A stretch of 64,000 nucleotides of DNA from Pedobacter sp. JY14-1 (GTDB lineage Bacteria > Bacteroidota > Bacteroidia > Sphingobacteriales > Sphingobacteriaceae): NCBI RefSeq assembly GCF_029269825.1, contig NZ_JARJHU010000003.1, positions 348,475-412,474 on the forward strand. Direction: 5' to 3'. Made by a program: the position numbers and the translations under genes. Positions 43,173 through 52,854 of this stretch are shown piece after piece. The notes beneath the pieces were generated by a model. It made no database searches and was not told the origin of the DNA. It saw nothing but the letters and a program-made list of their open reading frames with translations. Within the stretch, counting starts at the first letter, position 1. Every line of letters begins with the position of its first letter.

Positions 43173-44906
43173 ATGAAAACATTTCTGAATGTATGCGGCT
43201 TGTCAATGGTGCTGTTTTGTGCTGCACTGTTTTTCTCATCGTTTAATAGCAATTATGGTAACAACCATGCCGTACTGGCCTTTCCTTACAGGCACGCAGG
43301 GCTCACCGACAGGCAGGCGGCAGCGCACCTGCTGAGCCGGTTCACTTATGGTGCAGAGAAAGGTGAAGTAGATGAGGTCTTGAAAACTGGTCTGGAGAAG
43401 TGGTTTACGCAGCAGCTGAAGGGTGGCTTGGAAGACCGGCAGCTGGACACCCTGCTTGCGGGATATGAAGATATTAATCTGAGCAATGCTGAGGTCGAAG
43501 AGAGATTCCCGGGAAATGCTAAGGTGCTGCGGATGGCCATCAGGGACGGGGGCATCAGTAAAGATTCGGTGAACAAGGGAGATCAGAAAGCTTATCGCGC
43601 GCAGTTGCAGGAATACAGGAGAGAGAATGGTCTGAAGCCGCAGCAGGAACTTTACAGGCAGTTTATCAACCAGAAAATACTCCGGGCAGTGTATACCCGG
43701 AACCAGTTAAGAGAAATACTGACTGATTTTTGGTTTAACCACTTTAACGTTTCCCTGACCAAGAACCAGTGTGCTTCATTTGTTCCTGCGTTTGAGCGTG
43801 ATGTAATCCGTCCGAATGTGACCGGAAAGTTTGGCGATTTACTGCTCGCTACGGCAAAATCGCCGGCGATGCTCACTTACCTTGATAATTTTACCAGCAG
43901 CGGCGGACAGGCGGGAATAAAACCGGATAAGCCGAAAAAATCGGGGTTGAATGAGAACTATGCCCGTGAAGTGATGGAGTTACATACCCTGGGTGTTGAC
44001 GGGGGATATTCCCAGAATGACGTGACGCAGGCAGCGAGGGTACTGACAGGCTGGACTATCGCACCTGCGAGCAAGGAGTTTCTATTTACACCAAGGCGAC
44101 ATGATCAGGGCGAAAAAGTGGTACTTGGACACCAGTTTTCGGCCGGGGGCGGTTATGAAGAGGGGGTGGAGTTATTGGCGCTGCTGGCCCGGCATCCTGC
44201 TACAGCTATGTTCATCAGCCATAAGCTGGCTGTCAGATTTGTAAACGATGCCCCCTCACCTAAGCTGATAAATAAGATGGCCAGGACCTTTACGCAAAGC
44301 GGCGGTGATATTGCGCAGGTATTGATGACGATGGTATCTGAACCGGAATTCTGGGATAGGGCTGCCTTGCGTGAAAAGACCAAATCTCCTTTCGAACTGG
44401 TAATAAGTGCGGTAAGGAGCCTGGATGCAAAGATTACGCAGCCATACCAGCTATTTTCCTGGATCAATAAAATGGGGCAGAAGATCTATTATTATCAGGC
44501 TCCTACTGGTTTTCCTGACCGTGGCCAGTACTGGATCAATACCGGTTCCCTGCTGAGCAGGATGAATTTTGGCCTGGCACTGGCGACGCAGCGTATTCCA
44601 GGGGTACATATTGATCTGAAAGCCCTGAACAATAACCGGGAGCCAGAGAGTGCCGATTCGGCCCTGCTCATTTACAGCAGACTGATCATGCCTGAACGGA
44701 ACCTTACCGAGACGATGAAGCGACTGAAGCCTATGCTCAGTAACCCTGGATTGGCAAATCGTTTACAGCAGGCGGCTGAAAAGAATGTGGTGGCCGGGCA
44801 GGATAAGGATAAGATGCAAAAGACAGAATTGCCGGTGGTGAACGAAAATATGCTGGCACAGGTGGTAGGTGTTATTATCGGGTCGCCGGAGTTTCAGCGG
44901 AAATAA
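43173..44906 (+). CDS. DUF1800 domain protein, exported
   Basis: A 577-residue exported protein (N-terminal hydrophobic signal, residues about 5-25). DUF1800 features are clear: AAHLLSRFTYGAEKGEVDEV near the front, ILTDFWFNHFNVSLTKNQ, and LNENYAREVMELHTLGVDGGYSQNDVTQAARVLTGW. Function is unknown, but the family nearly always sits beside a DUF1501 gene, as here 29 bases downstream. Probably a periplasmic or surface pair involved in carbohydrate or cell-wall processing; that is inference. Confidence 0.9.
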   Translation: MKTFLNVCGLSMVLFCAALFFSSFNSNYGNNHAVLAFPYRHAGLTDRQAAAHLLSRFTYGAEKGEVDEVLKTGLEKWFTQQLKGGLEDRQLDTLLAGYEDINLSNAEVEERFPGNAKVLRMAIRDGGISKDSVNKGDQKAYRAQLQEYRRENGLKPQQELYRQFINQKILRAVYTRNQLREILTDFWFNHFNVSLTKNQCASFVPAFERDVIRPNVTGKFGDLLLATAKSPAMLTYLDNFTSSGGQAGIKPDKPKKSGLNENYAREVMELHTLGVDGGYSQNDVTQAARVLTGWTIAPASKEFLFTPRRHDQGEKVVLGHQFSAGGGYEEGVELLALLARHPATAMFISHKLAVRFVNDAPSPKLINKMARTFTQSGGDIAQVLMTMVSEPEFWDRAALREKTKSPFELVISAVRSLDAKITQPYQLFSWINKMGQKIYYYQAPTGFPDRGQYWINTGSLLSRMNFGLALATQRIPGVHIDLKALNNNREPESADSALLIYSRLIMPERNLTETMKRLKPMLSNPGLANRLQQAAEKNVVAGQDKDKMQKTELPVVNENMLAQVVGVIIGSPEFQRK

Positions 44907-44935
44907 ACTGACTAAGTCAATAAAACCAGAATGTC

Positions 44936-46204
44936 ATGACTTCAAGAAGAGGATTTATTAAGGCCGGGGGGCTCGCGTTGTTTGGTATCGGCCTGGGTGG
45001 TGTACCCGGTTTTTTAGCCGACGCCGTTGCAGGGACTAAAGCACCGGGATTGTTTAAGCGCAGAAAGATCATGGTGTGCATTTTCCAGCGTGGGGCAATG
45101 GATGGACTAATGGCGATAACACCATTTACAGACGAGTATCTCAAAGCCGCCAGGCCCGGGCTTTTCATGTCTGCAGCCAGGGGCAATGGGCAAGGTAAGC
45201 CGCTGATTGATCTGGACGGGCATTTCGGATTACATCCAGCTATGGCGGCTTTTGAACAAGCGTTCAGAACCAAACAGATGGCAATTGTGCATGGGATAGG
45301 TTCTCCCAATAATACCAGATCTCATTTCGATGCCCAGGATTTTATGGAATCAGGTACTCCATTTAAAAAGAGTACACAGAGCGGCTGGCTGAACCGGGCT
45401 GTCGGTCTGCTTGGACATGATGGAGCTACCCCGTTTCAGGGTGTCAGCCTTACTTCTTCGCTGCCCCGGTCATTTTATGGGGAAAATGCGGCGCTCGCCA
45501 TCAGTAACCTGCAGGATTTCAACCTGCAGATGCGCGGCAATCCAAGGGCCGCCGGTATTGCGGCCAGGAGTTTTGAAGACCTTTACGACCAGACCTCATC
45601 GGGACTACTGAGGGAAACAGGCAAGGAAAGCTTCGATGCCATCAGGATGTTGCAAAAGACAGATCTGAAGGCATATAAACCTGTCAGTGGTGTGGTTTAT
45701 CCGAATACCTCACTGGGAAACTCATTAAAGCAGATCGCACAGCTGATCAAAATGGATGTGGGACTCGAAATTGCCTTTGCTGAATCCGGGGGTTGGGATA
45801 CGCACTTTAATCAGGGAAGGGATACAGGAATCTTTGCGCGTAACGTGAATGACCTCAGCGAAAGCATCATGGCATTCTGGAATGATATGGGTACCCTGCA
45901 GGATGACGTCACGGTAATGACCATGACTGAATTTGGCCGTACGGTGAAGCAAAACGGTACCGGTGGTACCGATCATGGCCGGGCTTCCTGTAATTTTATT
46001 CTTGGTAGCGGTGTAAAGGGTGGCCTGGTACATGGAAAGGTAGATGTGCTGGCTGTCGAAAACCTGGAAGACGGACGAGACCTTGCGGTGACAACGGATT
46101 TCCGGGCCGTGTTCAGCGAAGTAGCAGACAGACATCTGGGTATAGGTAACGATAAAGTGCTTTTCCCTGACTGGCAGGCCACTCGGATCGGCGTTATGGT
46201 ATAG
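44936..46204 (+). CDS. DUF1501 domain protein, Tat-exported
   Basis: A 422-residue protein starting with a twin-arginine signal (SRRGFIKAGGLALFGIGLGG). The DUF1501 core resembles sulfatase/alkaline-phosphatase-like hydrolases, visible as VCIFQRGAMDGLMAITPF near the front and TEFGRTVKQNGTGGTDHGRAS near residue 325. Tat export suggests folding with a cofactor in the cytoplasm. It forms a two-gene unit with the DUF1800 gene. Substrate unknown; convergent with the DUF3472 gene. Confidence 0.88.
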   Translation: MTSRRGFIKAGGLALFGIGLGGVPGFLADAVAGTKAPGLFKRRKIMVCIFQRGAMDGLMAITPFTDEYLKAARPGLFMSAARGNGQGKPLIDLDGHFGLHPAMAAFEQAFRTKQMAIVHGIGSPNNTRSHFDAQDFMESGTPFKKSTQSGWLNRAVGLLGHDGATPFQGVSLTSSLPRSFYGENAALAISNLQDFNLQMRGNPRAAGIAARSFEDLYDQTSSGLLRETGKESFDAIRMLQKTDLKAYKPVSGVVYPNTSLGNSLKQIAQLIKMDVGLEIAFAESGGWDTHFNQGRDTGIFARNVNDLSESIMAFWNDMGTLQDDVTVMTMTEFGRTVKQNGTGGTDHGRASCNFILGSGVKGGLVHGKVDVLAVENLEDGRDLAVTTDFRAVFSEVADRHLGIGNDKVLFPDWQATRIGVMV

Positions 46205-46230
46205 GGCTGGTATTCCCGGACTGAAATACG

Positions 46231-47550
46231 CTAAGGCAGTTTTGAGAAATCAATAACAGGCTTTCCTGAAGACTTACGTATAAAGGTGGTTCTGATGGGC
46301 GTAAAATCGTCGAAAAAGCCACAGTTTTTGAGATAAAACCCCTCGTCGGAGATTCCGCCTGCATAATCTTTCCGGTAATTTGAACGGGCAGTTTGGTCTG
46401 CAGTAAAGACGGCTTTGGTCACTTCGTGCCAATGTCCTTGCGAATCTATAGCCCATTGGTTCTGATAATTTGCCATACGTGACTGGTCGCCGGTTTCGGG
46501 ATCAAAATTTTCAAGAAAGGAATGCAACCCTTTCAGATAGGTAGCCAGCAGCGGGCGTTCAAAGCTTGCGATCAGTATCCATTCACGCTTGCCAGCTTCA
46601 GCGGGCTTTCCTGCTTCCCTGAAATAAGCCGTGTAGGTAGTAGTGTTGTGTGCAAAATCTGGTTGTGCCCTGGTCAGGAAAGCATAAGTTCTGCCGGCTT
46701 TCCAGGGGTAGACCAGGTAGCTTTGTCCTCCGGAACCTTCATTGCCGAATTCTCCGGTTTTCGTGGCCTTACCCTTTCTTTTCAGCACGATCCTCTGATT
46801 TTCAGGAATGACCTTCGGGTCATCAGTGTGGAAGGGGCTCCATACCGAAAATAGTACCCTGCGTTCGGTAGCCGAATTCACCTGTATCCCAAAATAGCCT
46901 TCACCGAAACCGTTGGCCATGTAATAGGAGCCCTGTTTGTCTTCGCCGGGTGGTACAACGATTTCACTGTAAAACCATTCGGTTTTATTTTCCGGTTCAG
47001 GTATCGAATAGCCCAGATGCACGGAAGGTCCGCGATGTCCCCAGTAAAAGAAATTACCTTCGTTGTTTTTCACATAAGCCGGTTCATTGGCCACGGTGCT
47101 GCCCTTAACAATGAGATCGGAAATCTCGCCAAAGACTACGCCGGTACGGGATATGCCTTTAAAGTCCACCCGCACATAGCCAGGTTTTCTGATCTCGAAA
47201 CTACCTATGGGTACGACTGCCGCACCCAGATTGCCAATTTCCCTGATCAGTGTAGTTTCACCAGCAGTCAGGCTGATCTTGCTTCTGCCTTCAGGTACGC
47301 TGACCCTGATAGATAGATCGGCATTGCCGGGTGTACTGACCTTAAAATATACGGAGATGACATCGCTCGCGGAAGACCAGTTGGTGATGCCTTCGGGTTT
47401 GATCCTGGCTTTTGCGTTCTTATTTACCCATCCGTTGCCGCCAAGGGGTACGGTAATGGTTGCTGGCTCGGCTGGGTGTCCGGAGGCAAAGCAAAGTGAT
47501 ATGCATAGCAGCTGCAGGCCCAGCAGAACCATGGTGGTGGTTCTGTTCAT
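46231..47550 (-). CDS. Secreted DUF5077/DUF3472 protein
   Basis: A 439-residue exported protein (signal MNRTTTMVLLGLQLLCISLCFA). The front half is a beta-rich DUF5077-type domain (TVPLGGNGWVNKNAKARI...); the second half is DUF3472 (GNFFYWGHRGPSVHLGYS, YYMANGFGEGYFGIQVN). Both occur in secreted carbohydrate-related proteins of Bacteroidota; a binding or lyase-like role has been guessed, none is proven. It is followed on the same strand by no close gene: the end is convergent with DUF1501. Confidence 0.85.
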   Translation of the reverse strand: MNRTTTMVLLGLQLLCISLCFASGHPAEPATITVPLGGNGWVNKNAKARIKPEGITNWSSASDVISVYFKVSTPGNADLSIRVSVPEGRSKISLTAGETTLIREIGNLGAAVVPIGSFEIRKPGYVRVDFKGISRTGVVFGEISDLIVKGSTVANEPAYVKNNEGNFFYWGHRGPSVHLGYSIPEPENKTEWFYSEIVVPPGEDKQGSYYMANGFGEGYFGIQVNSATERRVLFSVWSPFHTDDPKVIPENQRIVLKRKGKATKTGEFGNEGSGGQSYLVYPWKAGRTYAFLTRAQPDFAHNTTTYTAYFREAGKPAEAGKREWILIASFERPLLATYLKGLHSFLENFDPETGDQSRMANYQNQWAIDSQGHWHEVTKAVFTADQTARSNYRKDYAGGISDEGFYLKNCGFFDDFTPIRTTFIRKSSGKPVIDFSKLP

Positions 47551-47594
47551 TCGGTTTCTTTGTGTTTGGTTGAATGAATATAGTGAAAAATTTT

Positions 47595-48734
47595 CTAATC
47601 GTGATCTTCTTGTGTCAAAAAGAGTTCGGAAGCAATATGGTCGGCAAACAGTTTACCCGCCGGAGTCAGCAGCAGGTGGCCGCCGGTATCGAGGAGCCAG
47701 CCTTTTTCCAGGAACTGGATGGCATAACGACGGGTATCTTTGAGGAATTGACTACCGAAATCGCTTTCAATCTTTTGCAGGCTCGTACCCCATATGGTGC
47801 GCAGCGAGGTCATGATGTATTCGTTGAAACGGTCGTAAAGATTGAGCGCTTCTATCTCTTCAGCGAGCTGTCCACCTGAGAGTTTGCCAAGGTAAAGGGC
47901 ATTGTTGGCAACGTTGTGAAAGCGGTTGTACCCATCGAAGCCATGTGCTGAGGGCCCTATGCCAAGATAAGACACGCCGCGCCAGTAATTGGTGTTGTGC
48001 ACGGCATAATGACCGGAAAGGGCATAATTGGAAATCTCATAATGTTCATAACCTGCCCCGCCGAGCTTTTCGATCAGGCTGCTGAACTGCGCAGCTGACT
48101 GCTCGTCGCTGGGCGGTACGTCTTTGCCGCGCCTGATGGCACTGGCCAGCGCGGTGCGGGGTTCTACGGTCATGGAGTAGGCGGAGATGTGCGGTACCTG
48201 GTAGCCCAGGGCCTGGCGGATGTTGTCCTGCCATTTCCGGTCGCTCAGCAATGGGTAACCATAAATAAGATCTATACTCAGGTTCTCGAAACCGGCGTCC
48301 TGTGCGCGTTTGATACAGGAGTCGGCCTCCCCCGAGTTATGCGCTCGGTTCATCCAGAGCAGGTCCTCGTCGAAAAAAGACTGGACACCGATGCTGAAGC
48401 GGTTAACAGGCAATTGCCGGAGCTCGCTGATCTTCCGGGTGTCCAGGTCGTCGGGGTTGGCCTCGATGGTGATCTCCGCATCTGAGGATATCTGATAATG
48501 CTTCGAGATTGTACTGAAGATCTGCTCAAAAGCAGCAACAGGAAGCACCGATGGCGTGCCGCCGCCGAAATAGATGCTTCCTGTTGCTCCGCCGATGCGT
48601 TCTTTTTTCAGCTCCAGTTCCCTGCAGATGGCAGCCACCATATCCGGCATGTATTTCAGTGAAGTGCTGAAATGGAAGTCGCAATACGTACAGGCTTTCT
48701 TGCAAAAGGGAATATGGATATAAATGCCGGCCAC
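47595..48734 (-). CDS. hemW: HemW radical-SAM heme chaperone, GTG start
   Basis: About 379 residues. The start is GTG at 48734 because it places MAGIYIHIPFCKKACTYCDF at the N-terminus as in all HemW; ATG codons further upstream lie inside the neighbouring GH32 gene's end. The cluster motif CxxxCxxC is Cys11, Cys15, Cys18. VNRFSIGVQSFFDEDLL and the HNTNYWRGVSYLGIGPSAHGF stretch are diagnostic HemW features that separate it from the coproporphyrinogen dehydrogenase HemN. HemW binds heme and hands it to heme proteins, fitting with this organism's large cytochrome set. Confidence 0.93.
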   Translation of the reverse strand: MAGIYIHIPFCKKACTYCDFHFSTSLKYMPDMVAAICRELELKKERIGGATGSIYFGGGTPSVLPVAAFEQIFSTISKHYQISSDAEITIEANPDDLDTRKISELRQLPVNRFSIGVQSFFDEDLLWMNRAHNSGEADSCIKRAQDAGFENLSIDLIYGYPLLSDRKWQDNIRQALGYQVPHISAYSMTVEPRTALASAIRRGKDVPPSDEQSAAQFSSLIEKLGGAGYEHYEISNYALSGHYAVHNTNYWRGVSYLGIGPSAHGFDGYNRFHNVANNALYLGKLSGGQLAEEIEALNLYDRFNEYIMTSLRTIWGTSLQKIESDFGSQFLKDTRRYAIQFLEKGWLLDTGGHLLLTPAGKLFADHIASELFLTQEDHD

Positions 48735-48774
48735 GGCGCAAAGATAGGATTTCCGGGCCAAATGGCACCGGTAC

Positions 48775-50427
48775 TTACCTCCAGATCGATTTAGCGGAGA
48801 ACACTTCCAGGTTTTTGACCTCGATGTTGTTGCCCCAGAAATGGAACCCTTCCGTATTGCCGGGGTCGGGTCTGCGCTCCATGGAGTAGGAGTAGGTACC
48901 GCCATCGATGAATACCTCGATAGAGGAACGGTCAATGAAGATGTCTGCGGTCAGTTCCATACTGGTCGGATCTTGTGGTGAATAGAACATGCCATTGAGC
49001 TGGTTGAAGTTCATGTCGTAACCGATCATCCGCTGCGCGAACAGGTTGAAGCCTGCATCTGTGGCATGGGACAACTTAATGGTAGTCTTAATGCGCAGCT
49101 TATCGGCTTTATAGAACTCCTTTAGCTTCTGGTTGGCTTCGCTGGAACTAAGATTGGTCCATTTTTGTACAGGACTGAATAACTGTTCTGCTTCCTTTAC
49201 CGGTACGCTGAACAGACGGATGCCATCCTTAGTCTTACGCAGGGTCAGTTCGGTGGGCAGCAGCATCATATTGTTAAAGGGCATGCCTTGCTGCGGGATG
49301 CGACCCCAGCCAATCTGTATCCTGCGGCCATCAGCTTCGGGAATATTGTTGTAGGTCTGTGCGGCGTAAATGGAGCCGGAGGAGAAATAGTATTTTCCGC
49401 CTTCAGGTTTAAAGGCCTTGCCATCGAATGAGCCAATCATATAAGTGTTGGAGGCACCGTACATGACCCATTTCTTATTGTTCTGATCACCATCTACGGG
49501 TAGTTCGAACAAGTCTGGGCATTCCCAGAAGCCTGTGGTATGGCTTTCGAATTTCCAGTCTTTAAGGTTGTCGGAGATATAGATCGAATGGCCATCACGT
49601 TCGTTGAGCGCCATTACCCAGTGCTTGCCTGGCTTGTACCAAAACACACGCGGGTCGCGGGTATCCTTGCTGTTCCATTTTTCCTTAGAGTCGATGACCG
49701 GTTTGCCGTCGTTGTATTTGGTCCAGGTGCGTCCCTTGTCGAGGCTATAGGCGATGCATTGTACCTGACGGTCGGGATTATCTGCTGTGTAGGCGGCCAC
49801 CATTGCGGGTTTGCCAGGTTTGCCGAAGCCGGAGGTATTGTCGTAATCGATCACTGCTGATCCGGAGAACATGGTGCCGATCTTGTCCGGATGCAGGGCA
49901 ACCGGCAGTTCTTCCCAATGTATCAGGTCCTTGCTGACTGCGTGGCCCCAGGACATGTTTTCCCAGTCGCGCTCAAAGGGGTTGTGCTGGTAAAACAGGT
50001 GGTATTCGCCTTCATAGAAAACGAGTCCGTTGGGGTCGTTGATCCAGCCACGGCGTGTGGAGAAGTGATATTGCGGGCGTTTTTGTTCATGGTACAGCGA
50101 ATCCTGTCCATTGATCTTATCGTCCTGATAAACCTTGCCGAGTCCTGCGGCATCGCCTTCATAGCTGATCTTAATGGTTTTACCTTTATAGGCACTCAGA
50201 TCGGAAAATACCCAGTATTCGGGTTCGGCACTGAGGCGGATGACGAAGCGTTGCGCTTCTTTGCCTCCGATAGTATAGGTCATTGCCTTGCGTTCCTGCT
50301 TGTGCGATACCGGCAAGTTGAGGTAGCGTTTGGTGACTTTGATGGTGATGTCGGCTGCTGCGGCCGGCTGCATAATGGTAAGTAGTGTAACGGTTAACAG
50401 CATGGCTGTCAGCAAGTATTTGTTCAT
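48775..50427 (-). CDS. Secreted GH32 fructan hydrolase (levanase/inulinase type)
   Basis: About 550 residues with a signal peptide (MNKYLLTAMLLTVTLLTIMQPAAA; ATG at 50427 preferred over 50436). An N-terminal beta domain of about 95 residues (DUF4980-like) precedes the five-bladed propeller. Catalytic landmarks: nucleophile Asp in GWINDPNGLVF (about residue 131), RDP in DTRDPRVFW, and acid/base Glu in FWECPDLFELP. It cleaves beta-fructosyl bonds in sucrose, inulin or levan. It lies in line with fructokinase and sugar porter genes on the same strand, indicating a fructan/fructose module. Confidence 0.94.
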   Translation of the reverse strand: MNKYLLTAMLLTVTLLTIMQPAAAADITIKVTKRYLNLPVSHKQERKAMTYTIGGKEAQRFVIRLSAEPEYWVFSDLSAYKGKTIKISYEGDAAGLGKVYQDDKINGQDSLYHEQKRPQYHFSTRRGWINDPNGLVFYEGEYHLFYQHNPFERDWENMSWGHAVSKDLIHWEELPVALHPDKIGTMFSGSAVIDYDNTSGFGKPGKPAMVAAYTADNPDRQVQCIAYSLDKGRTWTKYNDGKPVIDSKEKWNSKDTRDPRVFWYKPGKHWVMALNERDGHSIYISDNLKDWKFESHTTGFWECPDLFELPVDGDQNNKKWVMYGASNTYMIGSFDGKAFKPEGGKYYFSSGSIYAAQTYNNIPEADGRRIQIGWGRIPQQGMPFNNMMLLPTELTLRKTKDGIRLFSVPVKEAEQLFSPVQKWTNLSSSEANQKLKEFYKADKLRIKTTIKLSHATDAGFNLFAQRMIGYDMNFNQLNGMFYSPQDPTSMELTADIFIDRSSIEVFIDGGTYSYSMERRPDPGNTEGFHFWGNNIEVKNLEVFSAKSIWR

Positions 50428-50453
50428 TGGGTGCATATGGTTCTATAGTTGTT

Positions 50454-51365
50454 TTAGGGTTTAAATAGCTGGTTTCTGAAATTCAGGTAATCACTGATGT
50501 CGTAGTGCGGGCAACCGCCTTTTTGTGTGGCGATAAAGCTTCCCATGGCGACGGCATTCAGCAGCGTTTCCTGCGGGTCAAGCCCTTTGGCATGGCTGTC
50601 CAGAAAGGCGGCAAGAAAGGAATCACCGCTCCCGATGGTGTCACTTACCTTAACCTCATGGCTCCAGGCATGATAGGCTTTGCCAGCTTTGTAATAAGCT
50701 GCACCGAATTCGCCCTTGGTTACGATGATTTCCGGAATGCCGAAGCGTTCACTGATAAAGGCCACTTTACCGGCTTCTCTGGTATAGGTGCCCCGGAACA
50801 TGGTCTGTACGACGTCGAGTTCTACTTCGTTGAATTTGACGATGTCGGCTTTGAGAAAAAGGCTTTCCAGGAGGCCGCGGTTCATGAAGGGTGGCCTGAG
50901 GTTGATGTCAAATACTTTGGTGGCGCCGGTGTTCAGCAATTGCAGTAATGCGTTGCGTGTAATGTCGTTGCGGGAGGCAAGACTGCCGTAGACGAAGTAA
51001 TCTGCATTGCCGGCAGCAGTCTTAGCTGCTTCGGTGGCCGAGATGAAATCCCAGGCAACCGGGAACACAATCTCATAAGTGACTTCGTTACCGTTGTTCA
51101 TCCGGGTAAGGACCTCGCTGGTATCATGCGCCGGGTCTTTTTGCAGTAATGAAATGGGGATGTTCCAGTCGTTCATGAGCTGTTCGAGCTTAACGCCGTT
51201 GTTGTCGGTGCCTACCCTGCTGATGAGGCTGGCGGGGACACCAAGTTTATTCAGGTGATAGGCTACATTTAGCGGTGCTCCGCCAGGCTGGGCACCGGTA
51301 GGCAGTACGTCCCAAAGGATTTCCCCGAAGCATATAATCCGGTCATGTTGTGCTGTTTTTTCCAT
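50454..51365 (-). CDS. PfkB-family carbohydrate kinase, probable fructokinase
   Basis: A 303-residue ribokinase-fold kinase. The N-terminal GAQPGGAPLNVAYHLNKLG and C-terminal DTIGSGDSFLAAFLD motifs are the two PfkB signatures; the Asp in GSGDSF is the catalytic base. Placement between GH32 and the sugar porter makes fructose the likely substrate, yielding fructose 6-phosphate. It starts 37 bases from the porter stop and ends 26 bases before the GH32 start, consistent with one operon. Confidence 0.9.
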   Translation of the reverse strand: MEKTAQHDRIICFGEILWDVLPTGAQPGGAPLNVAYHLNKLGVPASLISRVGTDNNGVKLEQLMNDWNIPISLLQKDPAHDTSEVLTRMNNGNEVTYEIVFPVAWDFISATEAAKTAAGNADYFVYGSLASRNDITRNALLQLLNTGATKVFDINLRPPFMNRGLLESLFLKADIVKFNEVELDVVQTMFRGTYTREAGKVAFISERFGIPEIIVTKGEFGAAYYKAGKAYHAWSHEVKVSDTIGSGDSFLAAFLDSHAKGLDPQETLLNAVAMGSFIATQKGGCPHYDISDYLNFRNQLFKP

Positions 51366-51402
51366 GTTTCTTGATCTGTCCTGCTTTGAACTATTCCTGA
51401 AC

Positions 51403-52728
51403 TTAATGTAAAACTATGGTTTTTTCGACTTGTTCCAGCGACTTGCCTTTGGTCTCGGGCATGAAGCGCCACACGAAGATGAGCTGTAAGACCATCATGG
51501 TGCCGAAGAAGGAAAAGGTAACGGCTCCGCCCAGACTTTCCGCGAAATAAGGAAAACTGAAAGCGATGATCGCTGCCATGATCCAATGTGTTGAGCTGCC
51601 GAGTGTCTGCCCCTTGGCGCGCACCTGGTTGGGAAAGATCTCTGAGATGAATACCCAGATGACGGCACCCTGTGAGAAAGCGAAAAATGCGATAAATACC
51701 ATCATGTAGATGGGAATGGCCAGACCGCTGAACTTGCCGGAAGCAAAGGTGAACGCTACGAGGAAGAGCGCGGCAATGAGTCCGAAGGAGCCGATGAGCA
51801 TAAGTACTCTGCGGCCTACTTTGTCGATAAAGTTCAGGGCCAGCAAGGTAAAGACAAAGTTGATGAGACCGATGCCAACGGTAGAAAGCAGGGAGGAATG
51901 TGCGCCTAGCCCGGCCATTTCGAAAATGCGTGGCGCATAATATATAATGGCGTTGATGCCGGAGACCTGATTGAAGAAGGCGAACAATACGGCGAATACG
52001 ACTGGGCTGGTGTACTGACCGGAGAAAAGGCTTTCTTTGCTTTTATTGCCTTCGCCAAGACTGGTGCTGCTGATGGCCTCCAGTTCTTGTTCGGCATTCA
52101 GCGGGTTAATGATCTTGAGAATGCCGAGGGCCTTTTCCTTCATGCCTTTCTTCAGGACGAGCCAGCGCGGGCTTTCGGGTACAAAACCGATCAGTATGAG
52201 AAAAGCAAGCGATGGAACAGCTTGTACGCCCAGCATCCAGCGCCAGGAGGATTCGCCATTCTGGCTGATCAGGTAATTGGAGAGATAGGAGATGAGGATA
52301 CCCAGAACGACGTTGAACTGGAACAGTCCGACCAGTCTGCCGCGGCGTTCAGCGGGTGATATTTCTGAGATGTAAATGGGTGCAGTAACTGAGGAGGCAC
52401 CTACGCCCAGACCACCCAGGAAGCGGAAGACCAGGAAGAAGCTCCAGTTGTGCGCCAAAGCAGTACCTAACGAGGAGAGCAGGTAGGCGATGGCGACGAA
52501 GTATAACGTTTTCTTACGTCCAAAGCGGTCGGATGGGGCAGAACCCAGCAGGGAGCCGATCACGGTACCAATGAGTGCGATGGAAATGGTGAGCCCGTGC
52601 TCGAATACGCTGAGGTTCCAGTATTGCTGTATGGATTTCTCGGCACCGGAGATTACAGCGGTGTCGAAGCCGAACAGAAAGCCGCCAAGTGCGACCAAGA
52701 TTGCCCATACAAGAACAGAATTTTTCAT
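51403..52728 (-). CDS. Sugar porter family MFS transporter
   Basis: About 441 residues with twelve transmembrane helices; ATG at 52728 chosen over one two codons upstream. Sugar porter signatures are present: DRFGRKK after helix 2, PIYISEISPAERRGRL near helix 4-5, PESPRWL in the central loop and PETKGKSLEQVE at the end. Proton-coupled uptake of a monosaccharide, most likely fructose given the neighbours. The start is divergent from the hybrid sensor gene (126 bases), a natural control region. Confidence 0.92.
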   Translation of the reverse strand: MKNSVLVWAILVALGGFLFGFDTAVISGAEKSIQQYWNLSVFEHGLTISIALIGTVIGSLLGSAPSDRFGRKKTLYFVAIAYLLSSLGTALAHNWSFFLVFRFLGGLGVGASSVTAPIYISEISPAERRGRLVGLFQFNVVLGILISYLSNYLISQNGESSWRWMLGVQAVPSLAFLILIGFVPESPRWLVLKKGMKEKALGILKIINPLNAEQELEAISSTSLGEGNKSKESLFSGQYTSPVVFAVLFAFFNQVSGINAIIYYAPRIFEMAGLGAHSSLLSTVGIGLINFVFTLLALNFIDKVGRRVLMLIGSFGLIAALFLVAFTFASGKFSGLAIPIYMMVFIAFFAFSQGAVIWVFISEIFPNQVRAKGQTLGSSTHWIMAAIIAFSFPYFAESLGGAVTFSFFGTMMVLQLIFVWRFMPETKGKSLEQVEKTIVLH

Positions 52729-52854
52729 ATACAAATATTTATAAATGGTTGGCCTGCAAGATCAGTGCGGATGGCCTGCCGGAAGTATAAATTGGTTTCA
52801 AATGCTTTTAATTTTGTTACCTTTAATGCTCCCTGACCAGTATTTCTCCCTTTT

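Noticed and set aside
52795..52816. TAATTTTG (52809-52816) as promoter of the hybrid sensor gene
   Set aside because: A -7-like box exists, but the nearest TTG is only 14 bases away, so the pair does not meet the normal spacing.
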